A stretch of 64,000 nucleotides of DNA from an uncultured Robinsoniella sp. GTDB lineage: Bacteria > Bacillota > Clostridia > Lachnospirales > Lachnospiraceae. Location: NCBI GenBank assembly GCA_900539655.1, contig UQCR01000005.1, positions 62,001-126,000 of the forward strand. Direction: 5' to 3'. Below are positions 44,815 to 56,000 of the stretch, piece after piece. The translations under genes and the position numbers were made by a program. Below the pieces are notes generated by a model, which did no database searches, had not been told where the DNA came from, and was given only the letters and a program-made list of their open reading frames with translations. Numbering within the stretch: the stretch's first letter is position 1; each line of letters opens with the position of its first letter.

Positions 44815-46099
44815 AAAATTACACCTGCAGCTGACATTTTTCTGCACTCTGATAACAGGTTTAATTCTGGTAACGATGACCACACTTTGTCTCTATATAG
44901 TAGAAAGCGGAATGAATGATCGGAGTTATACTTCTTTTCAGGATAATCTGAATACCATGCTGGCTCATTTTGAAAGCCAGTCTACTATCTCCCATCAATG
45001 GATCCTTCAGATGGAAGCAAATTATCATATTAAACTAAATATTCTGGATAATGACACTCCCCTCTTTTCTCAGCAGCTGAATAACGATGAGGAGATATCC
45101 GTTATCTTTGACGAGGCAGCAGAAAAAGCCAGGTCTGACTATGATTTCAATGATGCCGGAATCAGCCCTGCAAATATTCTCTCACGCCATGTAGAATTTA
45201 AGATGAAAGGCAGTAACGGGCAGAAATACTATGCTTCTGTAGCTCTGATTCCAAAAGATAATGGTTATTTGAATATTACCGTCTTATATCCACTGGATAA
45301 CCTGGAACATGATATTATGGTTCAACGGGCGCTCTTTGGCCTGCTGGACTTGGTTGCCATCGTACTCCTTACCATTTTCTCCTGGCATTTTACCAAACGG
45401 ATGATCCAGCCGATTAAGGAGAGCCGGGAACGCCAGGTACAGTTTATTGCCGCTGCTTCCCATGAACTCCGTTCCCCATTGACCGTAATCTTAACCAGTT
45501 TATCTGCCATGAAGGTTGCAGATAAAAAACAGTCAGAACAATTTGCAGATTCCATTCAGTCGGAAGGACAACGAATGTCCCGCCTGATTGATGATATGCT
45601 GACACTGGCAAATGCTGATAACAGAACCTGGAGCATCCATCCCTCTGATATTGAACTGGATACGCTGCTCTTGCAGACCTATGAAAAATACGAATGTATT
45701 GCCAGAGACAAAGGTCTGACTCTGGATGTGGATCTTCCTGAAGATATCCCACCCACATATCCATGCGACGGGGAACGGGTTGCCCAGGTACTATCCATAC
45801 TTATTGACAATGCCATGAGTTATACTCCTAAGGGCGGAAAGATCAAGCTTGGACTTAAGACCGAGTCCTCCCGCATTCAGCTCTATGTTGCCGATAATGG
45901 ACCAGGTGTTCCGGATGAATCCAAAAAGTCTATATTCGACCGGTTCTACCGGGTTGATAAAGCCCATAAAGATAAAGCCCATTTTGGATTGGGACTTTGT
46001 ATCGCAAAGGAAATTGTAAAATTACACAGAGGGAAAATAGCGGTAGAAGATACACCAGGAGGCGGAGCAACCTTTATTGTAACTCTGCCACAGACTTAA
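44807..46099 (+). CDS. Sensor histidine kinase (HisKA type)
   Basis: 430 residues: TM at about 8-30, extracellular sensor at about 35-165, TM at about 167-190, HisKA with AAASHELRSPLTVIL, and HATPase_c with DNAMSYTPKGG, DNGPGVP, FDRFYRVD and GLGLCIAKEIV. There is almost no HAMP; the TM leads directly into HisKA. Partner of the regulator encoded 5'. The stimulus may be sensed together with the lipoprotein encoded divergently. Confidence 0.93.
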   Translation: MFKKLHLQLTFFCTLITGLILVTMTTLCLYIVESGMNDRSYTSFQDNLNTMLAHFESQSTISHQWILQMEANYHIKLNILDNDTPLFSQQLNNDEEISVIFDEAAEKARSDYDFNDAGISPANILSRHVEFKMKGSNGQKYYASVALIPKDNGYLNITVLYPLDNLEHDIMVQRALFGLLDLVAIVLLTIFSWHFTKRMIQPIKESRERQVQFIAAASHELRSPLTVILTSLSAMKVADKKQSEQFADSIQSEGQRMSRLIDDMLTLANADNRTWSIHPSDIELDTLLLQTYEKYECIARDKGLTLDVDLPEDIPPTYPCDGERVAQVLSILIDNAMSYTPKGGKIKLGLKTESSRIQLYVADNGPGVPDESKKSIFDRFYRVDKAHKDKAHFGLGLCIAKEIVKLHRGKIAVEDTPGGGATFIVTLPQT

Positions 46100-46129
46100 T
46101 GAGATTTTGTACAATAACAGCTGAAAGAC

Positions 46130-46170
46130 AAAAGAAGAAGATAAGGATCGCACCCTTAGCTTCTTCTTTT
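46130..46170. terminator. Bidirectional terminator, kinase gene and glnA
   Basis: AAAAGAAGAAG(AT)AAGG pairs with CCTTAGCTTCTTCTTTT, with A/T tracts on both sides. It lies between convergent genes. Confidence 0.9.
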
Positions 46171-46174
46171 CATT

Positions 46175-47605
46175 TTATAAGTCAAAGTATCTCTGGAATT
46201 CAGCCGGATGGGGAATTTGACTGATGTCTTTGCTCTCAGCCCTTTTTCGTTGTATCCAGATCTCAATCAAACGCTCCGGAAATACTCCTGATTTGGTCAG
46301 GTATTCATGATCCTTTTCCAGTGCTTCCAGTGCTTCATCCAGGTTCTTAGGCAATGACTGAATTTTGGCCTGCTGTTCCCGATCCAGATCGTAGAGATTA
46401 AAATCATAAGGCCCCCAGCCATTTTCTGTTGGATCTATCCGATTCTGTACACCATCCAATCCTGCCATCAATATAGCAGCATATGCATAATACGGATTCG
46501 CTGTGGCATCCGGGCAGCGAAGTTCAAAACGCTTTGTCTCCGGTGACTTTGCATATGCCGGAATCCGAACCACTGCACTTCTGTTAGAAGTGGCATAACC
46601 AATCGTAACGGGCGCTTCATATCCGGGTACCAGGCGTTTAAAGGAGTTGGTAGATGGATTTGTCCAGGCACAAAGTGATGCTGCATGTTTTAACAAACCG
46701 CCTATAAAATAATGTGCCGTTTTGCTGAGACCGGAATAGCCTTCTTCATCATAGAATACAGGTACGCCATCTTTTTGCAGAAGCATATGTACATGCATTC
46801 CATTCCCGGCTTCCTGGTATACGGGTTTCGGCATAAAAGTTACGGTCTTTCCTTCTGCAACTGCTGCATTCTTAACCACATATTTTGTAATCATGGTTTT
46901 ATCAGCCATATCCACCATCTCTCCCAGTTCCACTTCTATTTCCATCTGACCGGAACCGCCAACCTCATGATGGTGGTACTTCACTTTAACTCCCCAGTCT
47001 TGCAGAATCATGCACATTTTACTTCGCAGGTTATAATTAATATCACTTGGAGCCGCAATATGGTAACCGCCCTTTTTCGGCACCTGATAACCATTGTTAA
47101 ATCCATCATCAATTCCAGTGTTCCACTGTGCCTGTCTGGTATCCACTGCATAAAAAGATTCTTCCGGCGCTACTGCAAACCTCACATCATCAAAAATATG
47201 GAATTCAAATTCGGGACCAATGATCATCTTATCCGCTATTCCTGTCTGCTTCATATACTCAACAGCGCGAAGGCTGACATTGCGGGGGTATTGATCAAAC
47301 GGAGTATTTTCCTCTTTGCCGATAATACATACATCACCTGTCATTGATAATGTAGGAATCGTAACAAAAGGATCTACGACCGCAGTTGCGGGATCAGGAA
47401 TAAAAACCATATCACTTTTTTCAATGGGCGCATATCCATAATTAGACCCGTCAAATCCAATACCGTATTGAAATATATTTTCGTCAAATCTTTCAGCCGG
47501 AATCGTAATATGACGCCATCTGCCATCCAGATCTGTCATTTTAAAATCAATCATCCTGATCCCATTATCTGCACATAACTGCTTTACCTTTTCACTTTTA
47601 CCCAT
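46175..47605 (-). CDS. glnA: Glutamine synthetase type I
   Basis: 476 residues. It ligates ammonia to glutamate. Seen: FDGSNYGYAPIEKSDM (the DGSS-like loop), GPEFEFHIFDDV (metal site), KYHHHEVGGSGQMEIE, NGMHVHMLL, FKRLVPGYEAPVTIGYATSNRSAVVRIP (catalytic signature), and FELRCPDATANPYYAYAAILMAGLDG. A NLYDL motif is present near the adenylylation position, although no GlnE system is implied. The ATG at 47605 has TTGGAGG 5 nt upstream. Single gene with bidirectional terminator. Confidence 0.97.
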   Translation of the reverse strand: MGKSEKVKQLCADNGIRMIDFKMTDLDGRWRHITIPAERFDENIFQYGIGFDGSNYGYAPIEKSDMVFIPDPATAVVDPFVTIPTLSMTGDVCIIGKEENTPFDQYPRNVSLRAVEYMKQTGIADKMIIGPEFEFHIFDDVRFAVAPEESFYAVDTRQAQWNTGIDDGFNNGYQVPKKGGYHIAAPSDINYNLRSKMCMILQDWGVKVKYHHHEVGGSGQMEIEVELGEMVDMADKTMITKYVVKNAAVAEGKTVTFMPKPVYQEAGNGMHVHMLLQKDGVPVFYDEEGYSGLSKTAHYFIGGLLKHAASLCAWTNPSTNSFKRLVPGYEAPVTIGYATSNRSAVVRIPAYAKSPETKRFELRCPDATANPYYAYAAILMAGLDGVQNRIDPTENGWGPYDFNLYDLDREQQAKIQSLPKNLDEALEALEKDHEYLTKSGVFPERLIEIWIQRKRAESKDISQIPHPAEFQRYFDL

Positions 47606-47726
47606 ACTTTCCTCCAATTTACTTTATAGTAACCCCATAACAAAACCTAAAGTAATGCTAATCTGTAACATAATTTTAGCATAGGATTTCTGATAATTCC
47701 ATAGGGAAATACACTTCTTCACACCT

Positions 47727-48134
47727 TTATTGCCCTGCATCACCACAGTCCCGGCACAGGCTGAACATATATTTAATTACCCTTCTGTATAAGATGTCGG
47801 TAAGATCATCCCTGTTCTTTATACTTTGCTCTACTTCCTCATAATTTCGTTCCACTAGTATTTCATTCATCGTTATCCCCAGAAGTATGCTCAGAGCTAA
47901 CAGATTATCCACATTGGGCAGTGCCAATCCACAAAACCATCGGTATATGGTCTGCGGACAGGCAAATCCCATATATTCCTGTAATTCCTTTACCGTTATA
48001 TTTTTTCCTTCGCATAAACATTTGATATTCTCCCCTGTCTTCGGCATGTCTATAACTGGATATATTACCACTTTATCCCCTTTCTTTATTATATGCTGAG
48101 ACATAGCCTTATTGTATGCTGCAAACTTATTCAT
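47727..48134 (-). CDS. Helix-turn-helix transcriptional regulator (XRE-like)
   Basis: 135 residues. The HTH at about 35-90 has IKCLCEGKNITVKELQEYMGF then PQTIYRWFCGLALPNVDNLLALSILLGITMNEILV, typical of a Cro/C1-type fold. The tail EQSIKNRDDLTDILYRRVIKYMF is probably a dimer or partner-binding region. Start uncertain: ATG at 48134 overlaps the preceding gene stop by 8 bp with no good ribosome site, so it may be coupled. ATG 48158 or 48104 are alternatives. It is downstream of the 530-aa protein gene. Confidence 0.8.
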   Translation of the reverse strand: MNKFAAYNKAMSQHIIKKGDKVVIYPVIDMPKTGENIKCLCEGKNITVKELQEYMGFACPQTIYRWFCGLALPNVDNLLALSILLGITMNEILVERNYEEVEQSIKNRDDLTDILYRRVIKYMFSLCRDCGDAGQ

Positions 48135-49719
48135 AATAATGATCCAGCAGTTCCTCATTGGATATCAAAGCATAATAAATCTGATAACTCTCATCATTAT
48201 CCGCTTTCACTCTGAAAAACGGATAGTATTTCATCATATACTGATCATCCAGTATATGGTTGAATATCTGGTTCCAGGATCTTTTACTTAACAAGAACTG
48301 GTCATTATTGGATATCAGCATCCTGCACCGCTCCCTTACATTCAAGGGCAAAAACCTTTTGTCATATTCTTCCTCGCTGACCTTTTTCATAAATTGAATC
48401 AGCTTTGTTATGCACTTCTCCAACTGGGGTTCCACGGTATCTCCTTCTTCATACTGCATAAGATCATCAAGGTCCGCAATATTGTATACCTCTTTTTCCT
48501 TCTCCTCGTCTTCCAGCATTTTTCCCATCTTAAGCATAATCTCATCATTATCGTAAAACAAACTCTGAAAACTTTCATGTTCTTCTTCATTTTCCTTTCG
48601 AAACTGATCTACAATCTTCTGCACATCACATTCATCTTTAAAGTTCTTTTCCAAAACGTCCATCATATCGTCGTAAGAGAGATATGCGCTGACGTTTTCA
48701 TTGACCGCACCGGACATTAGGGCAAACACTTTTGACATCTGGTCTTTAATGGTCTCAATTTCTTCGCTGTCAGGCCTGTCCTGTATATGTTCCGTATAGT
48801 CATAGGTATTTTTATCCTTCATATATAACTTTGACTTTACAACACGTCGGATTATGCTTTCAGCCGTAAGTACTTTTTTCCATTTATGTTTTTCTTTAAC
48901 CAGCGTACAGAACATCTCCAGATCGAATCCCAATGCAAAATATATTTTCATTTCATGGATAAACCCCACCTGATCCGGAGTAAACCCGCCAAAAGCCTTC
49001 TGAAAATATGCTTTAATTGTATCCCCGTCAAAATATTCCCGAATAAAGTCTCCCATCTTTTCATCTTTCTTCTCCATGGTAAGGGAAAGGAATGCTTCCA
49101 GCCGCTCCCCATCATCCAGATTCATTTTCAGAACCCGTTTATAAAGCTGAATCATACAGGCTCTGTCTGTTAATTCAATCGGTATCTCCAGATACTGATT
49201 CGCCCAGCGGATGGCACGCTTACACTGGCCCAGTGATATATCTCCGTATACAACAGCCGCCCCAGGAAGCCTCGCTTCTACCAGACAGCCCACCGCCAAT
49301 AAATAGAGGTGATACGGCTCCCCCTGTGTTTTGCCACCCCAAAGTTTTTTAATATCCGGAATTCGATTGTCATCCTCCTCAATGCATCCCTTTGCGGATA
49401 AGATTGACCAGAACACATCCTGATCCATCTGATCCCGGAAACCTTCCCCATAATACTTCAGCGTCTTGGGAAAATGAAAGGACTCGCCCCGCTTTTTACT
49501 TACCAGGTCACCACTGGTAAACCATCCTGAATGTCCATATTGATTAGTGATCTCTCTGGTTTTCACATAAAACGAAAATACCTGACCGTATTTCTTGGCA
49601 GTTACACGGTTTAAAAACGGATAATTCCGAATCAGAACCAAACTTTCTTTATATACTTTTTCCCATTCCTCTTTTGCAATCTTTTCCGGAACTACGTCCA
49701 GTGAAATATGAATCCCCAT
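48127..49719 (-). CDS. Hypothetical protein, 530 residues, unknown function
   Basis: Not recognised. No signal peptide or TM helix, so cytosolic. N-terminus GIHISLDVVPEKIAKEEWEKVY suggests an alpha/beta start. The middle (about 185-330) is helical, and about 330-440 is very acidic (KDQMSKVFALMSG, EEEHESFQSLFYDND, LEDEEKEKEVYNIAD). It has a strong GAGGAGG ribosome site. It overlaps the HTH regulator gene, so both form a pair of unknown role; a regulator-effector or stress pair is possible. The adjacent glnA is probably unrelated. Confidence 0.75.
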   Translation of the reverse strand: MGIHISLDVVPEKIAKEEWEKVYKESLVLIRNYPFLNRVTAKKYGQVFSFYVKTREITNQYGHSGWFTSGDLVSKKRGESFHFPKTLKYYGEGFRDQMDQDVFWSILSAKGCIEEDDNRIPDIKKLWGGKTQGEPYHLYLLAVGCLVEARLPGAAVVYGDISLGQCKRAIRWANQYLEIPIELTDRACMIQLYKRVLKMNLDDGERLEAFLSLTMEKKDEKMGDFIREYFDGDTIKAYFQKAFGGFTPDQVGFIHEMKIYFALGFDLEMFCTLVKEKHKWKKVLTAESIIRRVVKSKLYMKDKNTYDYTEHIQDRPDSEEIETIKDQMSKVFALMSGAVNENVSAYLSYDDMMDVLEKNFKDECDVQKIVDQFRKENEEEHESFQSLFYDNDEIMLKMGKMLEDEEKEKEVYNIADLDDLMQYEEGDTVEPQLEKCITKLIQFMKKVSEEEYDKRFLPLNVRERCRMLISNNDQFLLSKRSWNQIFNHILDDQYMMKYYPFFRVKADNDESYQIYYALISNEELLDHYYE

Positions 49720-49965
49720 CGTTTACCTCCTCATATATGCGTATAATAGTTTTCTATTTCATCATAGACGATTAGATTGGGGAAGTCATTGAATTACAAA
49801 TTCAAAAAAATAGGGGAAAGTGCAGATTTTCATTTAATATGTGATTTAATTATTTATTTTATATTATATTCTTTATCTTGAGTGATTTATTCTTTTAGGA
49901 TACTATAAAAATTGGATTATTGCAAATAGAAATGGTAGAGAATCTGAAAAAGAAAATCATAATAA

Positions 49966-50016
49966 AAGGAGGCAAACGCTCTCCGGTTATTCTTAACCAG
50001 AGAGCGCTGCCTCCTT
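49966..50016 (-). terminator. Terminator of the GH101 gene
   Basis: On the minus strand AAGGAGGCAGCGCTCTCTGG pairs with CCGGAGAGCGTTTGCCTCCTT, then TTTATTATGATTTT. It lies 45 bp past the stop. The 49720-49965 stretch is AT-rich and otherwise empty. Confidence 0.92.
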
Positions 50017-50060
50017 GCCTTAAATTCTAATTATTCCAAAGCTTTCCCTTCATTCCTATA

Positions 50061-53000
50061 TTACTTTACAATCTTAATCTTGACATGATCTTTTTTATTA
50101 TTATAAGTTTTGACTGTAATCGTAACGGTACCTTTTTTCAGTGCCTTTACTTTTCCGCTGGCACTTACGGTTGCAATTTTAGGTTTGTTGGAAGAATAGG
50201 TTACTTTACCTGCACTTCCTTTTGAAAGCTTCGTCTTCAGTTGCATGGTCTTGTTTACTTTTAATCTATCAGATTTCGCTGTTAGTGTAACACTTTTAGG
50301 CTTTTTCCTTACGGTAATTGTACAGTATGCGCTTTTTTTGTTTGCTGTTTTTACTGTAATTTTAGCCGTACCAGGTTTCTTAGCCGTAATTCTGCCTTTT
50401 TTGTCTACTGTTACAATCTTTTTATCGCTGCTGCTCCATTTAAGGGTTCCTGCGCTGACACCGGATGGTTTCAGCTTCACAGTTAACTTAAATTTCTCTT
50501 TTTCTCCAAGCGTCTTTTTCTTCACATTTAATTTGACTGAAGTAATGGTCTTTTTCACTAAACCTTTTACTGCCTGATTCAGTTTGTTATAAAGTGCGTC
50601 TACTGTTTTCTGGTCTGCATTCGCATTTGCCATTACCGCATCAATCTGTGAGAACAGATCTTTTACTGCTTTTACTGTTTTGTCTGTGTACTTACTGAAT
50701 GAAATTGCCTTCGCACTTTGATAAGCACTGTTTAAATTCGTCTTATCTGCACGTTTTACCAGCTGGCTTTCTGCAGCTTTTACCTGTACCAGTAAGTCTG
50801 AACCTTCTTTTTCAGATACATTTGAGGTATCTGCCAATACCGTTTCAATTCTAGCCAGTACCTGCTTCATAGCGGCAAAACTGTTAGAAGTATAAGCAGC
50901 ATCTTTTCCGTTATAAGTATTGTAGATGGTTCTCAGACTATCGATTACATTCTTTTGTACTACTTTCACAAGTGAATTCTGTGCAGCTGTCATTCTGCCA
51001 ACGGCTGCGTCCAGTTTTGCCTGTGTCAGGTCTGTACTGTTGGCAATTAAGTTCTCTACTTCCTTGATTGCATTTTGTAAAGTTGTAAAGGAGTCTTTTG
51101 TGTAATTACCCTGTACCACTTTCTTAGCTTCTGTCAATGCTTTCTGGGCTTCTACGATTTTAACAAGTCCGTTGATTGCATCTTCAAGCTTCTCATAGAT
51201 TTCATCTACTGACTTTTGATCTATATCCACATCCTCCAGAACCGCATCAATCTGTGGGAATAAATCTTTTAAGTTTTTTATAGATATATCGGTATACTGG
51301 TTAAGTGGCAAATCCTTAGCGCTCTCATATGCTTCTCTTAATTTTGTCTTTTCTGCCCGCTTTACTAACTGGTTTTCTGCCTGCTTTGCCTGCTTAAGTA
51401 ATTCATTACCTTCAGCTTCAGATACATTCGATAAATCTGCCATTGCAGCTTCTATACTTGTCAATACCTGTTTCATTGCAGAAAAACTATTAGAAGTATA
51501 TACACTGTCTTGCCCATTATATGTATCATATATGGTTTTCAATTTCTCAATAACAGGATTTTGTACTTTTTTTACCAGCGCTTTCTGAGCAGAAGCCAAC
51601 CTTTCAACAGAAGCATTCAACTGTAGCTGGGTTAATTCTAAGCTGTTCTTAATTAAGTTTTCAACTTCTGTAATTGCATTTTGTAAAGCTGTAAAAGAGT
51701 CTGTTGTAAAATCGTCCTGCACGATCTTTTTCGCTTCTTCCAAGGCTTCCAGTGCTTCAACAGTTCTTACAAGTCCATCCATTGCATTTTTTAAATTCTT
51801 TTCTGCTTCTATGACTGCTTCCTGATTATTACGGTCTACATTCCTGGCATTTTCTAACGCGGAAGCCAGCCTTGCATAGCTGTTTGCCGAATACTCACCC
51901 TGCTTAACGGCTTCCGCCTGCTTAATCAGATCCTCCAGGACACCATGAGCTTTCAGCCCTGAAACTGCTTTATCTAAAGCATCATAAGCTTCTTTCAGCG
52001 CTGCAGCCGTTGACTCCTGGCTGCCTAATGCTTCTTGGGCTGCATCCAGTGCTTCTTTGAATACTTTCCAGGACTGTGCAGTATAATCTCCTTCCTTTAA
52101 ATCCTTATTTGCATCATACAATTGCTGTAACTTGTTTTTCATTTCTTCATAATTGTATTTGACGCCTACATTATCTAATATCAACGCATATGCAGATGTC
52201 GGATTGGAATCTGTTGGTTTTAAAATTGCCTTTTCATAGAAGTAAATCTGATAATCCTCAGCAGCTCCCGTAGTGAACGTACCTTTAAATGTTGATTTTG
52301 TTTTCTTATCTCCGGTAGTTGGGGTATGGCTCAATTTCACCTCAGTGGCATTATCATGGTCTTTGAATCCCAGTTTTCCTTCTGCTCCCTGGCTTACCGG
52401 TTTTACATAGACTACATAATCACAGCCATCCTCTAATGTATAATCAAAGGTTAAATCATAAGAAGTGTTCGGCTGGAGTTTTAAGCCGCTTTCATTTGTA
52501 ACTACATATCTGCCCACTTCATTTTCGTTGAGTTTCAAGGAATTTTCTCCATCTAAAACCCAGGTCATTACAGGTCCTACTTTATCTTCGCCCGGCTTTA
52601 CAATTTCATTATTATCATTTTCATTGCTTCGGTCAGATGCGATATGGATTTTTCTGGATCCACCGCCATATTCTAACGGTCCCCATCCTTCATAGGTATT
52701 TTCAAAGTCTTCATAGAGCACATAATCTGAATTGTTTACATCATCTTCTGTTGTTGTATGCTGCCATACTTTTACGTCATCAAAGTTAACTACTCCATCG
52801 CCTTTTTCTGCGGTCAGCTTAATCTGTGCTGTGGTTACTCCTTCCGGAACGGTAAACTCAACATCCATTCTCTGCCATCTGGTTCCCACATATTTAAAGG
52901 AAGAGCGGTGCACTCCGTCTTTACCGGTAACAAAGTTGGTATAAGTCTGATCTCCAATTGTCACTTCAATAGAAGCTTTACGTCCGTTCTGAGTTTCTGT

Positions 53001-56000
53001 CCAGACACCTACTGTGTAGTCCTGTCCAGGCTTCAGACCTGTCATTTCCTGGGACAGCGTTCCGCCCTCTGTCTTAAACTGTGCATAGCGGTCCCAACGG
53101 TTTTCGCTCATTTCTTTGGAAATGTCATAATTTACTTTCCCCGGTACAACCTCAATGGATGCATCTCCGGTTTTTTCCCATACGCCGCCTTCATCTGCAA
53201 ATTTTTCTGCATTAAATGCAAAATCCTTAGCCGGACTTCCTTCACCCCAGTTTCCTGCTGCTTCCAGTACATGAGTGCTTGTAGAAGGATATAATACATA
53301 TGGTGTGTTTTTCTTGCTGTCGATGGTGATTGTGCCACCGTCATTAGAGATTGTGCCAATTTTCACTTTTCCCTGCTGTGTGGTCTCATATAAGTCAAAG
53401 GATGGAACATTCTTAAATTCATCTGTCAGTTCCCAGGTAGTCGGATTGCCTGTTGTATTCCAATGATACAGCTTTGCGCCTCCGTTAATATCTAACTTGT
53501 CGCCTGTTTTGATATCCCAGCTCCATGGAATCAGGGAAGTTGCCTCTCCTGCATGGCGTTCTCCTTCATCTGTTGTGGTTCCAGTGTCAGCCCAGGAAGA
53601 GATTAATTTTCCGTCCTGACGTAATTCCACCATCTTTGTTTCTTTATTTCTTGTGGAGGTAACATTTCCTTCAAACGTAATTTGGTCTGTTTCAGATTTT
53701 AATACTCCAAAATGCTGCATAAACTTTGTAGGAAGTACTTCGTTATAGAATACGGTCACACCCTGCTGTACATCGGTCTTAGAATCGCCCCAGGTGGTTA
53801 CAACCGGGATTTTCTGTCCTTTGAACAATGCATTTCCAACAAAGATATCCAAATCATTTTTTACCATTCTGTAAAGAACGCTCTTGTTTCCTTTGTTCGG
53901 ATATCCAAGGTCGGTACCCCAATGTGTAAAGGTAACGCCAGGCTCAATTGGTCCTGAGAACTCCGTACCTACTTTAACGCCAAGGTCATTGATATAATCA
54001 ACTAATTTGTAAGCATTATAATCATTACCTGTATATACATCAATATAGTAGAAATCAAGTCCCTTATCTCCAACCTTTGTCAAATCATAAAGGTCTTTGA
54101 ACCGTTTCTGAAGCTGTCCTGTTAAAACATCTTTTGTCTGGTCCACGTAGTATGCAGTATCAATCCAGTCCCAGCCTTTTGCAAGCCTGTCACTCTGATA
54201 TCCAGCTGCTGTAGCACCGCTTAAGTTCGGATAATATAATTCATTTGCATCCAAGTGATATTCGGTGGCATTGAGATGCACACCTATGCTCATGTTATAT
54301 TTATCGCCTTCGCCGATGAGGGTTTTAAAGTCTTCGACCCCACCCTGTCTTACACCGACATTAGAATAGGAAGGAATATCATCATCATGGCCTTCTGCCT
54401 GATAACCTTTATGAAGTACCATCTGCCCAAATCCATCCATATAATTATACAATACCTTACCGGTTTCTAAGGAATTAAGGAATGGATCATTTGCCTGGCT
54501 TGCAAAGTTAAATGCAATATACATCATATTGTTCGCCATGTCCTTAGCACCAAATGCTTCTTCCAGGATGTACTTTCTATGTGCAACTGCCGCATCCTGC
54601 CAGTCAACATTTCCATCTGCATTTGCATCTTCTGTGATAACAATTTTTGCCCAGGGAAGTTCTTCCTTATCGGTGCTGTCTCCATAACGGTAAGTCCATT
54701 CACCATTTCGGATCTGTGCCTTTTTCACCAGGGATTTTACGGATTTTTCCATTACTACTTTATTTCCGCCAGACATAACATTGTTTTCAATGGAAGCAGC
54801 CAGACCATTTCCACTGATCATTGCCATCGTGGTACCTTCCGCACCGCTCTTTTCCATCTGAGACATATCATCTGCCAGTTCTTCGGATACCCCATGCCAT
54901 TGGCCATTTGATTTTGTCCAGGCATAAGATGGGCCTTCCATCTTATCATCTGCATAAGCCCAGGAATTGTCTCCCAGTGAAAATGTCTTTACTTTAACGC
55001 TTCCGGTTTCAGCAATATCTGTGATTTTAAATTCTACCACATGATTTTCTGCTACAGTAAGGGTTGCTTTTATTGTGACACCTTTATCTGCAAAATCCAT
55101 TACGTATTCGTAGGTACTGTCATCTTTCTTCGTTCCGGTTACAGCCGGTGATAATTTTTCACCATTCAGCACTACGGTTCCCAGCTGATCTTCCTGTCCT
55201 CTCATAGTCTTCTCATTCAGCTTATAGGAAAGGATACGCGGGAATGACTGATCAATCACAGCTGTCAGTCCGTCTTTTTGAATCTCAACTGTTTTCTCAT
55301 TTGCAGAGAATAACGGAAGGGAAGCTTCCTCAATCATTTCAAAGTTATCAAATGTCAGCTCTTTGCTTCCATACCAGGATTTAATACCAAAAAGTCCTGG
55401 TGTATCACTCATGGATTCCATCGTAACGGACCCCATATCTGTTACAACATTGTCTTTGTCTGTAAATTTCAGCTGTACGGTATTTCCGATCAGGTCAATT
55501 GCAACCTTATAGGTCTCGCCAGCTTTTAAAGAAAAGGTCTTGCCAAATCCTTTGGTGCTGTCATTTACATTTACACGCCAGTTTCCATTGATATCAACTT
55601 CAACGGACAATCCTCCGGTAAAGTCGGTGTCGCGGAAAACGAAACCATAACGTCCGCCCTGCATATCATCCCCAACGCTTGGTGTGAAATCAAATGTGGC
55701 ATGCACATCCTTCATTGGAATCGAATCCTTATTTAAGAATCTGGTTACGCCTGGTACTTTTATGGTCAGCGTGCCTGCTTCTGTATTATGTATTGCATTA
55801 TTACTGTTATCAAGAGGTTTGCTGGATTCCCAGTTAGGATTATATAAGTCCCCAAAGGTTTCTTCATATACGCTTAATTCCTCTGCTCCCATTGCATCGA
55901 TTTTTACATTCATTTTCTCTGCATTTGGATTGTAGATACCGAATCCGCCCTGTGTCTTATCATAAGAAACTTCTTCCTCTGTACCTACGGTCTGGTTATT

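Noticed and set aside
46712..47347. Plus-strand 211-codon frame opposite glnA
   Set aside because: Antisense shadow of a well-conserved glutamine synthetase gene; His/Tyr-rich composition is an artefact.
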